Shown: piece after piece, positions 5,432-6,070 of the stretch
How the letters are laid out: each line of letters opens with the position of its first letter
Position numbering within the stretch: position 1 is the stretch's first letter
NCBI GenBank assembly: GCA_020429495.1
Contig: JAGQLJ010000031.1
Span: 1 to 6,070, forward strand
Length of the DNA: 6,070 bases
Reading direction: 5' to 3'
Origin: Candidatus Dojkabacteria bacterium
GTDB lineage: Bacteria; Patescibacteriota; Dojkabacteria; J137
Notes under the pieces: model-generated
The model's input: the letters and a program-made list of their open reading frames with translations, nothing else
Database searches by the model: none
Told to the model about the DNA's origin: nothing
Program-made: the position numbers and the translations under genes

Positions 5432-5641
5432 CTAGGCTCCATACTTTTCCACAACAACAATGGCAGCATGCTCTGTAACATCCTTACAGTCTTCGTCAAT
5501 GTAATGTCGCTCAGTGTTGATTGTGATTTGTGAGCTATTTGATTCGTCCATACTAATGTATCCTTTGTCAAGCAAAAACTTCACAATCGCTTGTTTTATT
5601 TCAAATTCATCCAGCCGAAATGTCGTTGTCCTAGTCAGCAT
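5432..5641 (-). CDS. Hypothetical small acidic protein (69 residues), phage/accessory type
   Basis: The start is placed at ATG 5641-5639 because AAGGGG lies about 6 bp upstream. A TTG at 5701 and an ATG at 5656 are in frame, but the first lies inside the preceding gene and upstream of the promoter, and the second sits at the expected transcription start. Residues 10-28 (DEFEIKQAIVKFLLDKGY) form an amphipathic helix, followed by two strands with ITINTERHY and HAAIVVVEKYG. This helix-then-strands pattern recalls many small uncharacterised phage proteins, but no named family is claimed. It has its own promoter and palindromic operator just upstream. Confidence 0.7.
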   Translation of the reverse strand: MLTRTTTFRLDEFEIKQAIVKFLLDKGYISMDESNSSQITINTERHYIDEDCKDVTEHAAIVVVEKYGA

Positions 5642-5654
5642 TTTTATCCCCTTC

Positions 5655-5678
5655 ATGGTGTGTATTGTACCACACCAT
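5655..5678. repeat. Palindromic operator candidate over the 5432-5641 gene promoter
   Basis: ATGGTGTG (5655-5662) and CACACCAT (5671-5678) form an exact 8-bp inverted repeat with an 8-bp centre. The centre contains most of the -10 box of the leftward promoter. Half-sites centred 16 bp apart fit a dimeric helix-turn-helix repressor. The repeat is seen in the sequence. The binding protein is unknown. Confidence 0.55.
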
Positions 5679-5688
5679 AGTTTGTCAA
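5664..5688 (-). promoter_or_regulatory. Promoter of the 69-residue gene (extended -10)
   Basis: The minus strand reads TGGTACAAT (5672-5664), which is an extended -10 with hexamer TACAAT. A perfect TTGACA lies at 5688-5683, but the spacer is only 13 bp, too short for normal -35 use, so the extended -10 probably carries the promoter. Transcription would start near 5657, giving a short leader with AAGGGG before ATG 5641. The TTGACA overlaps the stop of the upstream gene. Confidence 0.5.
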
Positions 5689-6070
5689 TCCACAGAAGCA
5701 ATCATTTTTGGTGTTACCCGATAATGCTTTCCGCCAATATCGGCCCGCCACCCACGTTTCAACTTCCCCAAAATGGTCGCCGTCTGATTACCATAATTCT
5801 CCGTCAACGTCACAATCGAACCAATCGTTACCTGAGCCGCTTTCTGTTTCTGTTGAGCAATCGTGGCATGGTAGTTACGAACATGTTGACGCCATTCTTC
5901 ACAAGCAACCGGCGTCATATCCAGAAAACTCAATGGACAGTTATAATAATATGGATGCATTGACTCATCCATATCCTTATAACCCCACGAATACTTCGGA
6001 TAATTCGGGTCAGGCGAATGCTGCAACAAATACAAAAGAATCGCTCGATCTGTCTTGTCGGGTCGCTTGA
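5685..6070 (-). CDS. Uncharacterised conserved-type protein, 5' end beyond the window (partial)
   Basis: 127 residues are visible and the frame is open through position 6068, so the start is outside. A TTG at 6035 is a possible internal start but is not needed. Residues include YSWGYKDMDES, CPLSFLDMTP and EEWRQHVRNYH. These resemble the pattern of a widespread uncharacterised family found in plasmids, phages and actinobacteria, which I recall as DUF6927; this is from memory and unconfirmed. The C-terminal 50 residues (VTIGSIVTLTENYGNQTATILGKLKRGWRADIGGKHYRV) look like a small beta-barrel or SH3-like fold. The ATG-initiated frames on the opposite strand here are lower quality. The gene lies upstream of, and partly overlaps the promoter of, the 69-residue gene. 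Confidence 0.75.
   Translation of the reverse strand, partial: KRPDKTDRAILLYLLQHSPDPNYPKYSWGYKDMDESMHPYYYNCPLSFLDMTPVACEEWRQHVRNYHATIAQQKQKAAQVTIGSIVTLTENYGNQTATILGKLKRGWRADIGGKHYRVTPKMIASVD

Noticed and set aside
5514..5963. Plus-strand open frame of 149 codons
   Set aside because: It lies opposite the two leftward genes at 5432-5641 and 5685-6070, has no ribosome site, and its translation is low-complexity with no recognisable domain. The leftward frames have promoter, ribosome site and family-like motifs.
5708..6070. Plus-strand open frame of 120 codons
   Set aside because: It is the antisense shadow of the 5685-6070 gene. Its composition (Ser, Pro, His, Asn rich) is typical of such shadows.
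1..6070. CRISPR array, rRNA, or TGA-recoded code
   Set aside because: No spaced repeat array or rRNA-like sequence is seen. Genes such as 1583-1861 and the right-flank genes end at TGA without readable extension into known domains.

Overview
The window joins two stretches of DNA that differ in base composition and meet inside a tRNA gene. Positions 1 to about 5157 are very AT-rich (about 29% GC by eye). They look like most of one end of an integrated mobile element. Positions from about 5166 to 6070 are near 46% GC and look like the recipient replicon, either a chromosome or another phage or plasmid. The DNA is bacterial. TGA is used as a stop by several genes, and TAA and TAG are used as well, so the standard bacterial code fits. 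I cannot name the organism. The left gene set (split CHC2 primase, TOPRIM/RecA-fold helicase, large serine recombinase) suits a small integrative or satellite-like element of a low-GC lineage.

Element, left to right. A leftward gene is cut by the window edge (1-62). It is separated by a palindromic divergent promoter (68-87) from a rightward transcription unit. The rightward leader carries two long interleaved inverted repeats (102-150). The second is followed by five T residues and covers the ribosome binding site of an unrecognised protein of about 405 residues (156-1373), which may end in a winged-helix DNA-binding domain. A 209-bp gap follows. It holds short tandem repeats (1401-1455), a probable terminator (1462-1505) and a strong hairpin (1527-1563) that buries a Shine-Dalgarno-like sequence. 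A compact operon then runs to the tRNA: a free-standing CHC2 zinc finger (1583-1861), an overlapping TOPRIM-plus-helicase protein (1845-3470), a 59-residue orphan (3472-3651) and a large serine recombinase (3644-5194). Every junction overlaps or leaves one base.

The recombinase frame ends inside a tRNA-Lys(UUU) gene on the opposite strand (5158-5232). The tRNA cloverleaf is sound except for the acceptor stem. The 5' half comes from the right flank and the 3' half from the element side, and only three of seven pairs are Watson-Crick. This places a probable attachment junction in the tRNA 3' half. The matching left attachment site is not in the window.

The right flank carries three leftward genes: a protein open at the window edge (5685-6070) that resembles a widespread uncharacterised family, a 69-residue protein (5432-5641) with its own promoter inside a palindromic operator, and a 61-residue protein (5241-5426) ending 8 bp before the tRNA. 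They look like accessory or phage-type genes.

Inferred working of the element: the recombinase integrates and excises it, the split primase-helicase supports its own replication possibly from the repeat-rich gap, and the 405-residue protein, under RNA-level control, may be a regulator or initiator.
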